A DNA stretch of 64,000 nt from Desulfothermus okinawensis JCM 13304 (GTDB taxonomy: Bacteria > Desulfobacterota > Desulfovibrionia > Desulfovibrionales > Desulfothermaceae): NCBI GenBank assembly GCA_001311565.1, contig BBBM01000009.1, forward strand, positions 1 through 64,000, written 5' to 3'. Below, in pieces: positions 31,499-42,405 of this stretch. How positions within the stretch are numbered: position 1 is the first letter of the stretch; each line of letters begins with the position of its first letter. The translations under genes were made by a program, and so were the position numbers. The notes below the pieces were generated by a model. It worked only from the letters and a program-made list of their open reading frames with translations, made no database searches and was not told the origin of the DNA.

Positions 31499-31978
31499 AT
31501 GTGGAAAAGACGGTTATTAATAGGTAGTATTCTTTTTGCAGGAATTGTGATTGCAATTTTCTATTTTGAAAACAATAAAGTAATTAGAAAAACATATTCA
31601 TTAAAGCCTCCTAAGATAACTGATGTAGGTCCAACCGCTCAAGATATTGACATTAGTAGAAAGATAGGAAAATATATAGTTCATGTTAAAGCAAAAAAAG
31701 ATTTTTTTTTAAAAGAAAAAAATATCCTTATGTTTAAAACCAATCTCATGAAAGTGATTGTTGCCAGGGACGTTAAATTAACCATTTTAAAAGATAGTAA
31801 AGAAGAATTTGTTTTTAAGAAAAAGAAAGTTACACTCAAACCCGACTTAGGTTACATAGCTATCCCTTATCCAGTAGTTGTTTTTCCTGGAGATTTTAAA
31901 CAACCCTATAAAGTGGTTGTAGACTTTAAAAGATCAAAAATTACATTGTACTATAAAAATTTTAAAAAAAAGAGTTAA
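31499..31978 (+). CDS. Membrane-anchored basic protein of unknown function
   Basis: An intact 159-residue protein. An N-terminal segment (LLIGSILFAGIVIAIFYF) would anchor it with the rest outside the cytoplasm. The remaining part is strongly basic and beta-rich with repeated lysine clusters (FVFKKKKVTLKP). Length and topology recall LptC-like periplasmic proteins, but I see no diagnostic motif. It lies between two lipoprotein genes, after a terminator, so it may start its own transcript with the protease gene downstream. Confidence 0.55.
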   Translation: MWKRRLLIGSILFAGIVIAIFYFENNKVIRKTYSLKPPKITDVGPTAQDIDISRKIGKYIVHVKAKKDFFLKEKNILMFKTNLMKVIVARDVKLTILKDSKEEFVFKKKKVTLKPDLGYIAIPYPVVVFPGDFKQPYKVVVDFKRSKITLYYKNFKKKS

Positions 31979-32011
31979 ATTAAATAGTTTTTTATATTTA
32001 AGGACAAATAT

Positions 32012-33567
32012 ATGCAAAAATATTTTCAAAGAGTAATTATGATTTTGTCTTTATGTGTATTTTTATCTATTTTTTCATGTAATGGAGGAGGTGGTGGGGA
32101 TAGTAAAGAACAAATCTCTTTTAAATTGAACTCCTACGAAGTAAGCCCATCTCAAATATCACGTTCCAGTAATGATTATGTGGTATTTACCTGGAAAGTA
32201 AACTCCAATCATTTACCATATTATATGGATATTTATGTTTCTGATGATGATAAAATTGATGATTCTGACACCAGAATAATTCACTACAGAACAGATAAAT
32301 TAGATGATAGTTATATTCTTCCCTCACAGAATCTATCAAGTGTATTGGGTGGCCCACATTTTATAATATTTGATGCTTATTATAATGACGTACACAGCAT
32401 AAAGTATGTTTCCAATGTTATTTTTAAAACAAAATGGACGGTTATTGTTTACATGGATGGAGATAATAGTCTTTGCACGGAGATTGATAATGATCTAAAT
32501 GAAATATCCAAAATAGGCTCATCAAAAGATGTTAATGTAGTAGTTCAGACTGATTCAAATTCAGACACAACAAAAAGGTATTTTATATTGCAAAATGAGA
32601 ATCGATTATTAGCTGATCTTGGTGAATTAAATATGGCAGAACCAGATACATTAATAGATTTTGTTACCTGGGCAGTGGATAATTATCCAGCAGAACATTA
32701 TCTACTTGTATTATGGGATCATGGTACAGGATTTAAGAGTATTCGTGCAAAAAGAGATATATTTGAAGACGACACTTCAAATGGAGTGGCCATGAGCATA
32801 CCAGATCTGGGATATTCCCTTGCAAAGATAAAGGAACACATTGGGAAAAAAAATAGATATAGTTGGTATGGATGCGTGTCTAATGGGCATGGTGGAAATA
32901 GCCTATGAAATTAAAGATTATGCTGATTTTATGGTGGCCTCAGAAAATACTGAGCCGTTTGCTGGATGGCCCTATGATGCTATTTTGTCCTATTTAATTA
33001 AAGATAAAGAAGGCAATATAACTTCTTATGATCTCAGTAAAAAAAATAGTAGAACTTTTTGTCTCCTCTTATACTTCAAGTGATGAAGCAACCCTGTCAG
33101 CAATTGACCTATCTAAGATGGACTCTCTGATCGACTCACTAAGTGATTTTACTGGGGATTTAATTAATGGAGTCCAGGGGGATCCGGCCTTGAAGAATGC
33201 CCTGAAGACTACCATATATAATGGTGTTCAAAAGTTTGATGATGGAGGCGATGAATTTGGGATTGATTTAAATGATTCCTATGTGGATTTATACCATCTT
33301 ATTTACTTGATTCAAGACTCTTTTCCCTCTTATTTCACCAAGGCACAGGATGTACTCTCTGCGATCCAGAATGCTATGATATCATCTGGTGTATCAACAG
33401 ATTCGGAAGATTCAAATCCCCCTTCTATTCTTGGCAATGTACATGGTTTAAGTATATGGTATCCAGATCCAGAAAATTGGGATGCAGATAATCTGGAGTA
33501 TCTTCAGTTACAGTTTACATTAGATACTAGATGGGACACACTTATTACCACCATATGGGATTTATAA
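32012..33567 (+). CDS. Clostripain-family (C11) cysteine protease, lipoprotein
   Basis: Restored to about 517 residues (8-A runs near 32846 and 33039 each one too long). The start is a lipoprotein signal (FLSIFSCNGGGGG). A beta-sandwich region precedes the C11 peptidase domain: IVYMDGDNSL, the catalytic histidine in LVLWDHGTG near residue 240, and the catalytic cysteine in GMDACLMGMVE near 285. Clostripain-like enzymes cut after basic residues and often self-activate. A Sec-exported, lipid-anchored form would act at the cell surface, possibly on the neighbouring large lipoprotein; that pairing is inference. Confidence 0.9.
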
Positions 33568-33594
33568 TAATCTGGGCAATGAGATTATCTTTTT
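33567..33594 (+). terminator. Intrinsic terminator after the clostripain gene
   Basis: A 7-bp stem ATAATCT/AGATTAT with an 8-nt loop followed by CTTTTT, starting at the stop codon. Confidence 0.7.
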
Positions 33595-33649
33595 CACAGG
33601 CCAATATTATTACCCTTGAATAAGCAAAAAAAACCGAGATGGGTGCTTG

Positions 33650-34189
33650 TTATTTTTGTTCAAAATATCCAGTATAGCTTGTCTTATTCAGCACGTGGGG
33701 AGATATGGCCTTTAATAGCTCTTCATACGTTGGATTTTCTCTCACCTTTATTTCTTTTACATCAAGGGCATATATAGTGGTTACATAGGGGTGTTTTCCT
33801 GTACCCCTTGGGGGTTGTGGCCCACCATATCCCCTAAATCCAAAAGAATTTATGAGTTCTTTGCATGTTGAGCAACTGTTAGATAGAGAAAAGCCTTCTT
33901 TAAGGGATGTTAAATTTGAAGGTATGTCTATGACTGCCCAATGGAGCCAGTTTCTTGCAACTGGATGGGGATCTACCATGATAAGTACAAAAGATTTGGT
34001 TTCTGATGGTGCATTTTCCCAGGTGAACTCAGGGGATATGTTCTCACCACCTATGGTCTTCATTACATATTTTTTTTGGCATAAGGCTTGATCTGGATAA
34101 GAGTTACTTTTGAGTATCATATGATTACCTCCTAAAGCACTAATGGTGCCTAAAAATATAAATATAAAAACATAAATTAGCTTCTTCAT
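33650..34189 (-). CDS. PEBP/YbhB-YbcL family protein, exported
   Basis: An intact 179-residue protein with a signal peptide (KKLIYVFIFIFLGTISALGG). The phosphatidylethanolamine-binding-protein fold is marked by NISPEFTWENAPSETKSF, MVDPHPVARNWLHWAV, GGPQPPRGTGKHPYV and the ending SYTGYF. Bacterial members bind small ligands of uncertain identity. The ATG overlaps the rpe stop (ATGA). Confidence 0.9.
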   Translation of the reverse strand: MKKLIYVFIFIFLGTISALGGNHMILKSNSYPDQALCQKKYVMKTIGGENISPEFTWENAPSETKSFVLIMVDPHPVARNWLHWAVIDIPSNLTSLKEGFSLSNSCSTCKELINSFGFRGYGGPQPPRGTGKHPYVTTIYALDVKEIKVRENPTYEELLKAISPHVLNKTSYTGYFEQK

Positions 34190-34899
34190 CTATCATCTTC
34201 CAGGTATAAGTAGTCATTAAATTTTTTTATTTTTTTAGAAATCGCATCTAAAAACTCTTTGTGTCTTTTGTCATAAGGGGGATAATTGAAAAATGCAGAG
34301 CCTGATACTAAGACATTAGCCCCGGCATTAACTAGATCTTTAGCATTATCTAAACTAACTCCTCCATCTACCTGTATTAAGGTGTCCAATCCCTCACAAT
34401 CTATCATCTGTCTTATTTCCTTCACCTTTTTTTACTGTATATGGGATAAATTTCTGTCCACCAAATCCAGGGTTTACGCTCATTATAAGGACCATGTATA
34501 GTTTTGGCAATATGTATTTTATTATTTCTATTGGTGTGTGTGGATTTAAGGCCACTGCTGGTTTTACACCAAGTTCTGAAATTTGGGAAATCACAGAATC
34601 TAAGTGGATGCATGCTTCAGCATGTACGCATAGAAGATCAGCCCCTGCTTTTTTTAAATGCCATTAAATATCTTTCAGGATTTTCAATCATTAAATGCAC
34701 GTCAAAAAAAAGGGAACTTTTGGGTCTGCATTTTTTTAATAATTACCGGTCCCAGGGTGATATTGGGTACAAAGTGTCCATCCATGACATCCCAGTGGAC
34801 CCATTTTATTTTTGCCTCCTCAAGACCTTTTAATTCCTTTTCAATATTTGCAAAATCACATGAGAGAAGAGAGGGAGATAATATAAATTTAGTTTTCAT
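34186..34899 (-). CDS. rpe: Ribulose-phosphate 3-epimerase
   Basis: Restored to about 236 residues. TIM-barrel motifs are clear: SPSLLSCDFANI at the start, WDVMDGHFVPNIT with the metal histidine and aspartate, DVHLMIENPE, ALNPHTPIE, MSVNPGFGGQ, and QVDGGVSLDNA. It interconverts ribulose- and xylulose-5-phosphate in the pentose phosphate pathway. Breaks: 8 A near 34707, 7 T near 34653 and 7 T near 34430. A 7-T run at 34731 is correct as called. It is divergent from the transketolase gene, which works on the product. Confidence 0.93.
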
Positions 34900-35018
34900 A
34901 ATCACTCCTATAAAAAAGTTGTTGACTCTGCATACTTCTCTCTATATCCCTTAAGTTCACAGGTCAAGATTAATAGAGTCAAAAACAATTATTTCATATA
35001 GCTTGGAGGAATATTTAA

Positions 35019-37020
35019 ATGGTTAGCAGAAGAGAACTTGCAAATGCAATTAGATTTCTTTCCATGGATGCTGTGCAAAGGGCAAATTCTGGTCATCCTG
35101 GTGCACCCATGGGCATGGCAGATATTGCAGAAGTTTTGTGGAGGGATTTTGTAAGACACAATCCCCAAAACCCAAAGTGGCCCAATAGAGACAGGGTTGT
35201 GTTGTCAAACGGCCATGCATCAATGCTCCTATATTCTGTTTTGCATTTAACTGGATATGACTTGACTATTGATGATATAAAAAATTTTAGGCAACTTGGG
35301 TCAAAGACACCAGGACACCCAGAATATGGTGTAACTCCAGGGGTTGAGACAACCACAGGTCCCCTTGGACAGGGTCTTGCAAATGCAGTTGGGATGGCAC
35401 TGGCTGAAAAGATCCTGGCATCAACCTTTAATAAGCAGGACTTAACGATTGTGGATCACTATACCTATGTGCTTTTAGGCGATGGCTGTCTCATGGAAGG
35501 TATTTCCCACGAGGCCTGTTCTCTTGCTGGTACATGGGGTCTTGGAAAACTCATAGCCTTATATGATGACAATTCCATTACAATAGATGGCAAAACAGAT
35601 AGGTGGTTTACTGAAGACATAAAAAAAGAGGTTTGAGGCCTATGACTGGCACGTAATATGTAATGTTGATGGCCATAACCCAGATGAGATATATGAGGCA
35701 ATAGAGGAAGCAAGGCAGGAGCTCAAAAGGCCATCTCTTATTTGCTTTAAGACCCAGATTGGCTTTGGCGCCCCTAATCTTGCTGGAAGCGAGAAGACCC
35801 ATGGAGCACCTTTGGGACAGGATGAAATTGATGCGGCAAGAAAAAAATCTGGGGTGGGAATATCCCCCTTTTGAGATACCAGAGCATATATATAAGGCCT
35901 GGGATGCCAGAAAAAAAGGGCAAGGAACTGGAAAACAGATGGAACATAGAGCTAGAAAAATTTAAAAAAATTATATCCTGAAGAAGCAGAGGAATTTTTG
36001 CGGAGAATTAATGGAGATCTGCCAGAGGATTTTCATGAGTCCTTTGAAAAGTATGTGGCAGAGTTCCTGGAAGACAAGAGGGATATTGCAACCAGAAAGG
36101 CCTCTGGATTAGTTCTGGATAAGATAGCGAATAATCTTCCGGAACTAATTGGTGGTTCTGCAGACCTAAGTGGCTCAAATAATACCAAACACTCGGGATC
36201 TGTCCCCTATACCAAGGAAAATCCCCCTGCAAATTACCTCCACTATGGTGTTAGAGAATTTGCAATGGCAGGAATAATGAATGGTCTTGCCCTTCATGGT
36301 GGTTTTATTCCATATGGAGGAACCTTTTTGGTGTTTTCAGATTACATGAGAAATGCAATAAGGTTATCTGCCTTAATGGGACTTAAGGTCCTCTACATCT
36401 TAACCCATGACTCTATTGGGGTTGGAGAAGATGGACCAACGCACCAGCCCATTGAACATATATCTTCTCTACGACTTATTCCCAATTTAAAGGTGTTTAG
36501 ACCCTGCGACATTATAGAATGTGCAGTTGCCTACTCTCATGCCCTATTTAAAAGCAGTGGTCCTACTGCTTTTATCCTATCCAGGCAGGTATTAAAAAGA
36601 CAACTTGTAAATAGGGAACAATTTGAAGGGGCAAAAAGGGGTGGATATATCCTTGTTAAGGAAAATGGCGATCTTCCAAAGGTTATTTTGCTTGCAACTG
36701 GATCTGAAGTGTCCATATGTGTGGAGGCTGCATCTCATTTGAATAAAGAAGGAATACCCACCAGGGTAGTTTCCCTTCCATGTCTGGAGGTTTTTGAAGA
36801 ACAGGATAAGGTTTATAAGGAGATGGTTATTGATAAAAGGGCCTCACTTCTGGTAGCAGTGGAGGCAGGGACAACTGATATCTGGTACAAGTATATAGGA
36901 AATAAGGGATTTGTGCTTGGAATAGATGAATTTGGACAATCTGCACCAGGTAAAGTACTTTTTGAGCACTATGGTTTTGTTGCTGAGAACATTGTAAACA
37001 AGATAAAAGAGAGAATATAA
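35019..37020 (+). CDS. tkt: Transketolase
   Basis: Restored to about 665 residues, full length. Motifs: [20 protein letters not shown] near residue 22, [25 protein letters not shown], the thiamine pyrophosphate motif [14 protein letters not shown], and in the pyrimidine domain [14 protein letters not shown] and [16 protein letters not shown]. It moves two-carbon units between sugar phosphates and pairs with the divergent rpe gene. Four 7-A runs (near 35625, 35846, 35914 and 35964) need six. Confidence 0.96.
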
Positions 37021-37024
37021 CCCC

Positions 37025-37637
37025 ATGGGATTTTTGTCAGCATCTTTTGGTCTTACTCGGTACAAGGTAATTGGTGAATCTGATTCTGAGCTCTGGGAAA
37101 AGGTCCCAGAGCTCCTTATAAAATTTTCTTTTAATGATATTGACCATGTTATAGATGAAGTGAGCTTTGGCTGGGTCTCATTTGACAATATGTTGGACAA
37201 TAAATTTCAGGCTGCATCTCCATATAAGGGGGAATATGTGTGTTTTTCTATGAGGATTGACAAGAGGAGAATTCCACCTGCGGTCTTTAAAAAAATATTA
37301 TCAAATGTCCCTTGAAGAGGTTTTAGGAAACCATGACAAGGATGTAAAATATCTATCTAAAGCGAAGAAACAGGAAATAAGAGAGAATCTTAGGATAAAA
37401 CTTTTGTCTAAAACCCTGCCAGTTCCATCTATAACAGATGTGGTGTGGAATTTTTCTAAAGGCATTGTATATCTTTCAACAACCAATAAATCTACAAAAG
37501 AAATCTTTGTGGATCTCTTTCAAAAGACTTTTAATTTACCTATAATCCCAATGACTTCCTATGAAATGGGAAAGGCCTTAGAAAAAGGTCTGGGTATTAA
37601 TTTAGATAAATATCAAACCGATATATTTGCTGTGTAA
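37025..37637 (+). CDS. rdgC: RdgC-like recombination-associated protein
   Basis: Restored to about 203 residues (7-A run near 37290 needs six). The start MGFLSASFGLTRYKV and FGWVSFDNMLD, FQAASPYKGEYVCFSMRIDKRRIP and the later VWNFSKGIVYLSTTNK match the RdgC family in order, though this protein is about a hundred residues shorter than E. coli RdgC. RdgC is a ring-shaped DNA-binding protein that limits RecA. The ATG follows the transketolase stop by 4 nt. A repeat array starts about 10 nt after its stop. Confidence 0.7.
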
Positions 37638-37646
37638 TTCATAAAC

Positions 37647-37720
37647 TCCACCACTATCCTTCTATCCCACTATACCACTTCACTACTCTACAACTATACT
37701 CTCTGCTACAGTAGTTAGTT
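37647..37720. repeat. Drifting octamer array, second locus
   Basis: Units in 8-bp steps such as ACTATCCT, TCTATCCC, ACTATACC, ACTTCACT, ACTCTACA and ACTATACT, ending in CAGTAGTT AGTT, which is close to the reverse complement of the earlier words. Same family as 2791-2903. Confidence 0.75.
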
Positions 37721-37727
37721 GTTTTCT

Positions 37728-37967
37728 TTAATCTTTTTTTAGATATTTATCCCTGCATTCATATGAGCAGAAACAATAGGTCTTGTCCCCATCTCTCACC
37801 CTGATATCTGAATTTATTGATACGTATGTGCCGCACACTGGATCTTTTACCATTTCTCCTGCCTTTATTTTGTGGGAAATATCTTCTTTTACCTTATGTT
37901 TTTTTTCACCAGTGATGAGTTTATAGAGTAGGTAACCTGCGATAAAAACTATTATTAATTTAAGCAT
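37728..37967 (-). CDS. Membrane-anchored YHS/PP0621-like metal-binding protein
   Basis: An intact 79-residue protein. A short N-terminal membrane helix (LKLIIVFIAGYLLYKL) is followed by MVKDPVCGTYVSIN and KTYCFCSYECRDKY, the YHS-type cysteine pattern (DPVCG ... FCS.ECR) thought to bind a metal. Function unknown; such small proteins are widespread in Proteobacteria. Confidence 0.85.
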   Translation of the reverse strand: MLKLIIVFIAGYLLYKLITGEKKHKVKEDISHKIKAGEMVKDPVCGTYVSINSDIRVRDGDKTYCFCSYECRDKYLKKD

Positions 37968-38030
37968 AAGATACTCCTTGGGTAAAATTATTCATTCTGC
38001 TTATTCCATTAACTCCGAAATCTCAAACTT

Positions 38031-38176
38031 TGCTGTGTCTGTGTATGTGATCTGTGTCTGTGTATGTGATCTGTGTATGTGGTCTGTGAACTGTGAACTG
38101 TGATCTGTGAACTGTAACTTCCACACACACATACACCTACACATACACTTTCACATACACATACACACACACCACC
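38031..38176. repeat. TG/CA-rich composite array with inverted arms
   Basis: Two copies of a 19-bp unit (TGTGTCTGTGTATGTGATC), then 7-bp steps TCTGTGA, ACTGTGA, ACTGTGA, TCTGTGA, then AACTT and a CA-rich right arm (CACATACACATACAC) that is the reverse complement of the left-arm words. The right half is closely similar, in inverted orientation, to 20002-20062 between purF and kdsD. It ends at the 3' end of folK. Confidence 0.88.
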
Positions 38177-38183
38177 ACAAAGA

Positions 38184-38678
38184 TTATTCATATTGCCAGA
38201 TCTTATTTCCCTTTAATCTGTAATTTAGTTGGTCTAAAAATGGCTTTATTTTGTCCCCATTTGGGGTTGTTATCTCTGGTTCTATTTCCAACAGAGGTAT
38301 CAATACAAAGGCCCTTTTAAACATCCTGGGGTGGGGGAGGGTGAGCTTTTCTGAATCAATTATATGATTTTCAAAAAGGATTAAATCCAGGTCAATTATC
38401 CTGGGTCCCCATCTAACTGTCCTTTTTCTTCCCATTAGATCCTCGACCTTGAGTAATTTGTGTAAAAGGGTTATAGGTGTGAATCCATTTACCTGGACCT
38501 CAATAACCTGGTTTGCAAACCAGGGCTGATTTTTAAGTCCCTGTGGTTCTGTTAAGTATATTGAGGATATTTTTGTTATCTTTATGTTAGGAGAATTATC
38601 CAAATGGTCTCGGGCTATATGGAGGTTTTTAGTTGGGTCCCCCATATTTGATCCAAGGGAAATATATGCAAGTTCCAT
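38184..38678 (-). CDS. folK: 2-amino-4-hydroxy-6-hydroxymethyldihydropteridine pyrophosphokinase
   Basis: An intact protein of 164 residues. HPPK motifs: ISLGSNMGDPTKNL at the start, FANQVIEVQV, and GRKRTVRWGPRIIDLDLILF followed by LPHPRMFKRAFVL. It transfers pyrophosphate from ATP to the pterin in folate synthesis. ATG at 38678 is preferred over the in-frame GTG just before it because AGGAAAAA lies 6 nt upstream. It is divergent from xerD. Confidence 0.93.
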   Translation of the reverse strand: MELAYISLGSNMGDPTKNLHIARDHLDNSPNIKITKISSIYLTEPQGLKNQPWFANQVIEVQVNGFTPITLLHKLLKVEDLMGRKRTVRWGPRIIDLDLILFENHIIDSEKLTLPHPRMFKRAFVLIPLLEIEPEITTPNGDKIKPFLDQLNYRLKGNKIWQYE

Positions 38679-38702
38679 CACTTTTTCCTGGATTTAAGAT
38701 AG

Positions 38703-39605
38703 ATGAAAAAAAGACACACTGTTAAATCCGCTTTTAGATAGGTACATTGAACACCTTATAGTGGTCAAGGGTTTAGCTGAAAATTCCATTTCATCCTATG
38801 AGTCTGACCTCACCACTTTCTTAGGTTTTTTAGAAGAAAAGAATATAGAACTGTCAGATGTTGATGAGGATGTCTTGTTTTTGTTTTTTTTTAAGTTTAA
38901 AGCAAAGGGGGCTTTCGAATAAATCCCTATCCAGGATGCTCAGCTCAATTAGGGGATTTTTTTGATTTCCTTGTGGCAAACAATGATTTGTCCACCAACC
39001 CTGCAAGGTTATTTGATGGTCCCAGGTACACAAAGACCTTGCCAGAAGTATTGACCATTGATGAGGTCTTTTCTTTAATAGATGCGCCTGATACAAATAC
39101 AAAGTTTGGATTTAGAGACAGGACAATGTTGGAGATTATGTATGGTTCTGGGCTCAGGGTTTCTGAAACATCGGGTCTTGGTTTGTTTGATATAGATTTT
39201 CACGGCGGATTTTTAAAAATAACTGGAAAGGGAGATAAGCAAAGGATAGTGCCTTTGCATATGGAAGCAATGAAACTTCTGCAAGAATACCTGGATAATA
39301 TCCGCCCAAGATTTTCTCCAAAGTCGGATAATGTGTTTTTGAATAAATTTGGAAGACCAATAAGCAGGCAGGGTATCTGGAAGATAATAAAATATTACGC
39401 AAAAAAAAGCAGGGATAAGAAAAAAATATATCTCCCCACACATTAAGGCACTCCTTTGCCACTCACCTCTTGGAAGGCGGAGCTGATCTTAGGTCTGTTC
39501 AGATATTACTTGGACATTCAGATATCCAGACAACAGAGATATATACCCACATCCAGACAACAACTATGATAAAAATGCATAAAAAAATATCATCCAAGGG
39601 CATAG
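38703..39605 (+). CDS. xerD: Site-specific tyrosine recombinase XerD-like
   Basis: Restored to about 298 residues, the usual XerC/D size. The N-terminal SAM-like domain reads [24 protein letters not shown]. The catalytic domain carries the first arginine in GSGLRVSE, the lysine hairpin [23 protein letters not shown], and [15 protein letters not shown] with the nucleophile tyrosine. It ends HKKYHPRA. Six A/T runs are one base too long (near 38706, 38884, 38955, 39394, 39420 and 39582). It probably resolves chromosome dimers at dif; no dif-like site was identified here. Confidence 0.92.
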
Positions 39606-39610
39606 AAAAT

Positions 39611-42276
39611 ATGAATCAAAGAAAAAAAAGATCAAGGCAGAAACAATTATTACATGCCACATGAATGCTGATTTTGACTGCATTTCATCAATGGTGGCTG
39701 CGAGAAAACTCTACAAGGGTGCTGTTTTAATTTTCCCTGGGACCCAGGAAAAATCCATGAGAAATTTTTTTTATACAAAGTGCCAGTTACCTTTTAAATT
39801 TTCATTCTATCAAGGATATAGAGCTAGATTCTGTTAAAAAGGTGGTTATTTGTGATACAAAGCAATTGTCCCGTGTTTCCCATATAAAGCCAATTTTAGA
39901 TAAGGATGATGTTCTCGTACATGTTTATGACCACCACCCAAAAACAGAGGAAGACATTAGAGCCAACAAGGAGGTTGTTAGAGAGATTGGCGCCACCACA
40001 TCTATTTTGGTCTCAATAATAAGGGATAGGAACATTGATGTCACTCCTGAAGAAGCAACAATAATGGGAATGGGGATATACGAAGACACAGGAAGCTTTT
40101 TGTTTTCATCAACAAAGCCCGAAGACTTGGAGGCTGCAGCATGGCTCAGAAAAAAAGGGAATGGACGTGGTGCTTATCTCAGATTTTATGCACAAAGACC
40201 TGGATGCAGCCCAGGTATCTCTATTGAATAATCTGCTACAGTCCTTAACAAAACACAATATAAATGGAACCCATGTATATATGGCCACCATATCAACAGA
40301 CCACTATGTAAAAGACTTTGCTGTTGTGGTCCACAAGTTGATTGAAATGGAGAATATATCTGTCATTTTTGTAATAGCCAGAATGCAGGATAGGATCTTT
40401 GTTATAGCAAGGAGTAAACTACCCAGTGTGGATGTGGGGAAAATATGTGCATCCTTAGGAGGTGGTGGACATCCTTATGCTGCTTCAGCAACTATAAAGG
40501 ACAAGACCCTCTCCCAGGTAGAAGATGAACTATTTGGGCTTTTGTATTCTTACATTAATCCAGAGATAAAGGTGTCCTTTTTGATGTCATCTCCTCCAAG
40601 GTGTGTAACAAAAAAAAGAGACATTAGCCAGTGCTGCTCATATTATGACCCACTATGGTCTTAAAGCAGTTCCAGTTCTGGATGGAGAGGGGGGCAGGTG
40701 TGTTGGAATCCTGGAACATCAGGTTGCAGAAAAAGCCAGTTCCCACGGACTTGGGGATTTGCCTGTATCTGAATACATGAGGACTGATTTTTCTTCTGTT
40801 ACTCCAAATGACAGTCTCTATAAAGTCATGGAAATTATTATTGACCAGCGTCAGAGACTAGTTCCTGTTATAGAAAATGATAAGGTGATTGGCGTGGTTA
40901 CCAGGACAGATCTAATAAATTGGATGGTAGAGGAACCCGCAAGAATACCTGAAGCATTTTTACCTGAAAGAAGGCAGGAAAAGAATATAAGATCCCTTAT
41001 GAAAAATAGACTTCCTGATAACATATTTAATATTTTAAAAAGGTCTGGGGAGCTGGGAGATAGGCTGGGATACAAGGTATATGCAGTTGGTGGTTTTGTA
41101 AGGGACATACTTTTGTTGCGACCCAATTTGGATATTGATTTAGTTGTTGAGGGGAATGGTATCAAATTTGCGGCAAAATTGGCCAGGGACATGGGTGGGA
41201 GAATAAGGGCCCATAAGAAGTTTCAAACTGCAGTGGTAATTTTACCAGATGGACAGAAGATAGACGTGGCCACAGCTAGATTGGAATATTACGAGCATCC
41301 AGCAGCCCTTCCAACGGTGGAACTATCATCCATTAAATTGGATCTGTTCAGGAGAGATTTTACAATCAATGCCCTTGCCATAGAACTAAATCCTGAGAAC
41401 TTTGGGAAGCTGGTAGACTTTTTTTGGAGGACAAAAGGACATAAAAGACAAAAAGATAAGGGTCCTACACTCACTTAGTTTTATAGAAGATCCAACAAGG
41501 ATACTTCGTGCCCTTAGATTTGAGAAGAGGTACAATTTTACATTAGGTGTACAAACTGAACGGTTAATAAAAAAATGCCTTAAAGCTGGATATGCTAGAT
41601 AAGTTATCTGGGAGTAGGATTTTTCATGAGTTAAAGTTAATACTTGAAGAAGAAGATCCCCTTCCCTGTATAAAGAGGATGGAATCCTTTGATATTTTAT
41701 ATAAGATTCATCCTGTGTTAAAGTTAAATAATAAGAAGATTGAGGTGTTGGAAGGAGTTAAAAAGGTTTTAGACTGGTATGGCCTCCTATACACTTCACC
41801 AACGCCTAGGAGGTGGGTGGTCTTTTTTTCTGGGACTCACATATGAGTCCAGTACTGCTGAGATTAGCTCTGTTGCTAGCAGATTGAATTTATCTAAGAC
41901 TCAACTAGAGCAACTAATTGGAGTTGTAGAGCAATTGAGAGTAGTTAACCACAAACTCTATGAATATCAAAAACAAGATGGGCCACTGAGTGAGTTGTAT
42001 TTTATTCTGTCCCCTGTACCTGTTGAAGGGATTTTGTTTTTAATGGCATCCAGTAAATTAGAGAAGGTGAGAAAGATTATTTCATTGTATTTGAGTAAGT
42101 TAAAGGATGTTACAATAGATATCACTGGATATGACTTAAAAGATATGGGAATACCCCCAGGGCCCAGGTACGGATATATTTTAAAGGAAGTACTTAGGGC
42201 TAAGATAGATGGAAAGGCACCGCACAGGGATGCTCAGCTTGATTTGGTGAGAAAATTAGTTGAAAAAATAACCTAA
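39611..42276 (+). CDS. cca: DHH-CBS-tRNA nucleotidyltransferase fusion (A- or CCA-adding enzyme)
   Basis: Restored to about 885 residues. Domain order: DHH/DHHA1 phosphoesterase (THMNADFDC-like start, [13 protein letters not shown] near 110, and [13 protein letters not shown]), two CBS domains ([27 protein letters not shown]), then the class II nucleotidyltransferase ([52 protein letters not shown]). Fusions of this kind are known in Aquificae and Deltaproteobacteria, where they add A or CC to tRNA 3' ends. Breaks: 8 A near 39622, 8 T near 39765, 7 A near 40149, 8 A near 40610, 7 T near 41419, 7 A near 41571 and 7 T near 41823. Confidence 0.9.
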
Positions 42277-42405
42277 ATGGGGTACCAGGTGCCTGTTTTT
42301 GACCTAAATAAAGTTGCATTTTTAGGGAATTCTTAGTATTACCCAGATTAGTCTGCTCCATTATTGTTTAGCTGTATTTTAAAATAATAAAAGGGAGGTA
42401 GTGTT

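Noticed and set aside
38009-38191. Minus-strand frame rich in Cys-Val and Gly-Val
   Set aside because: It is a translation of the TG/CA repeat array, not a protein.
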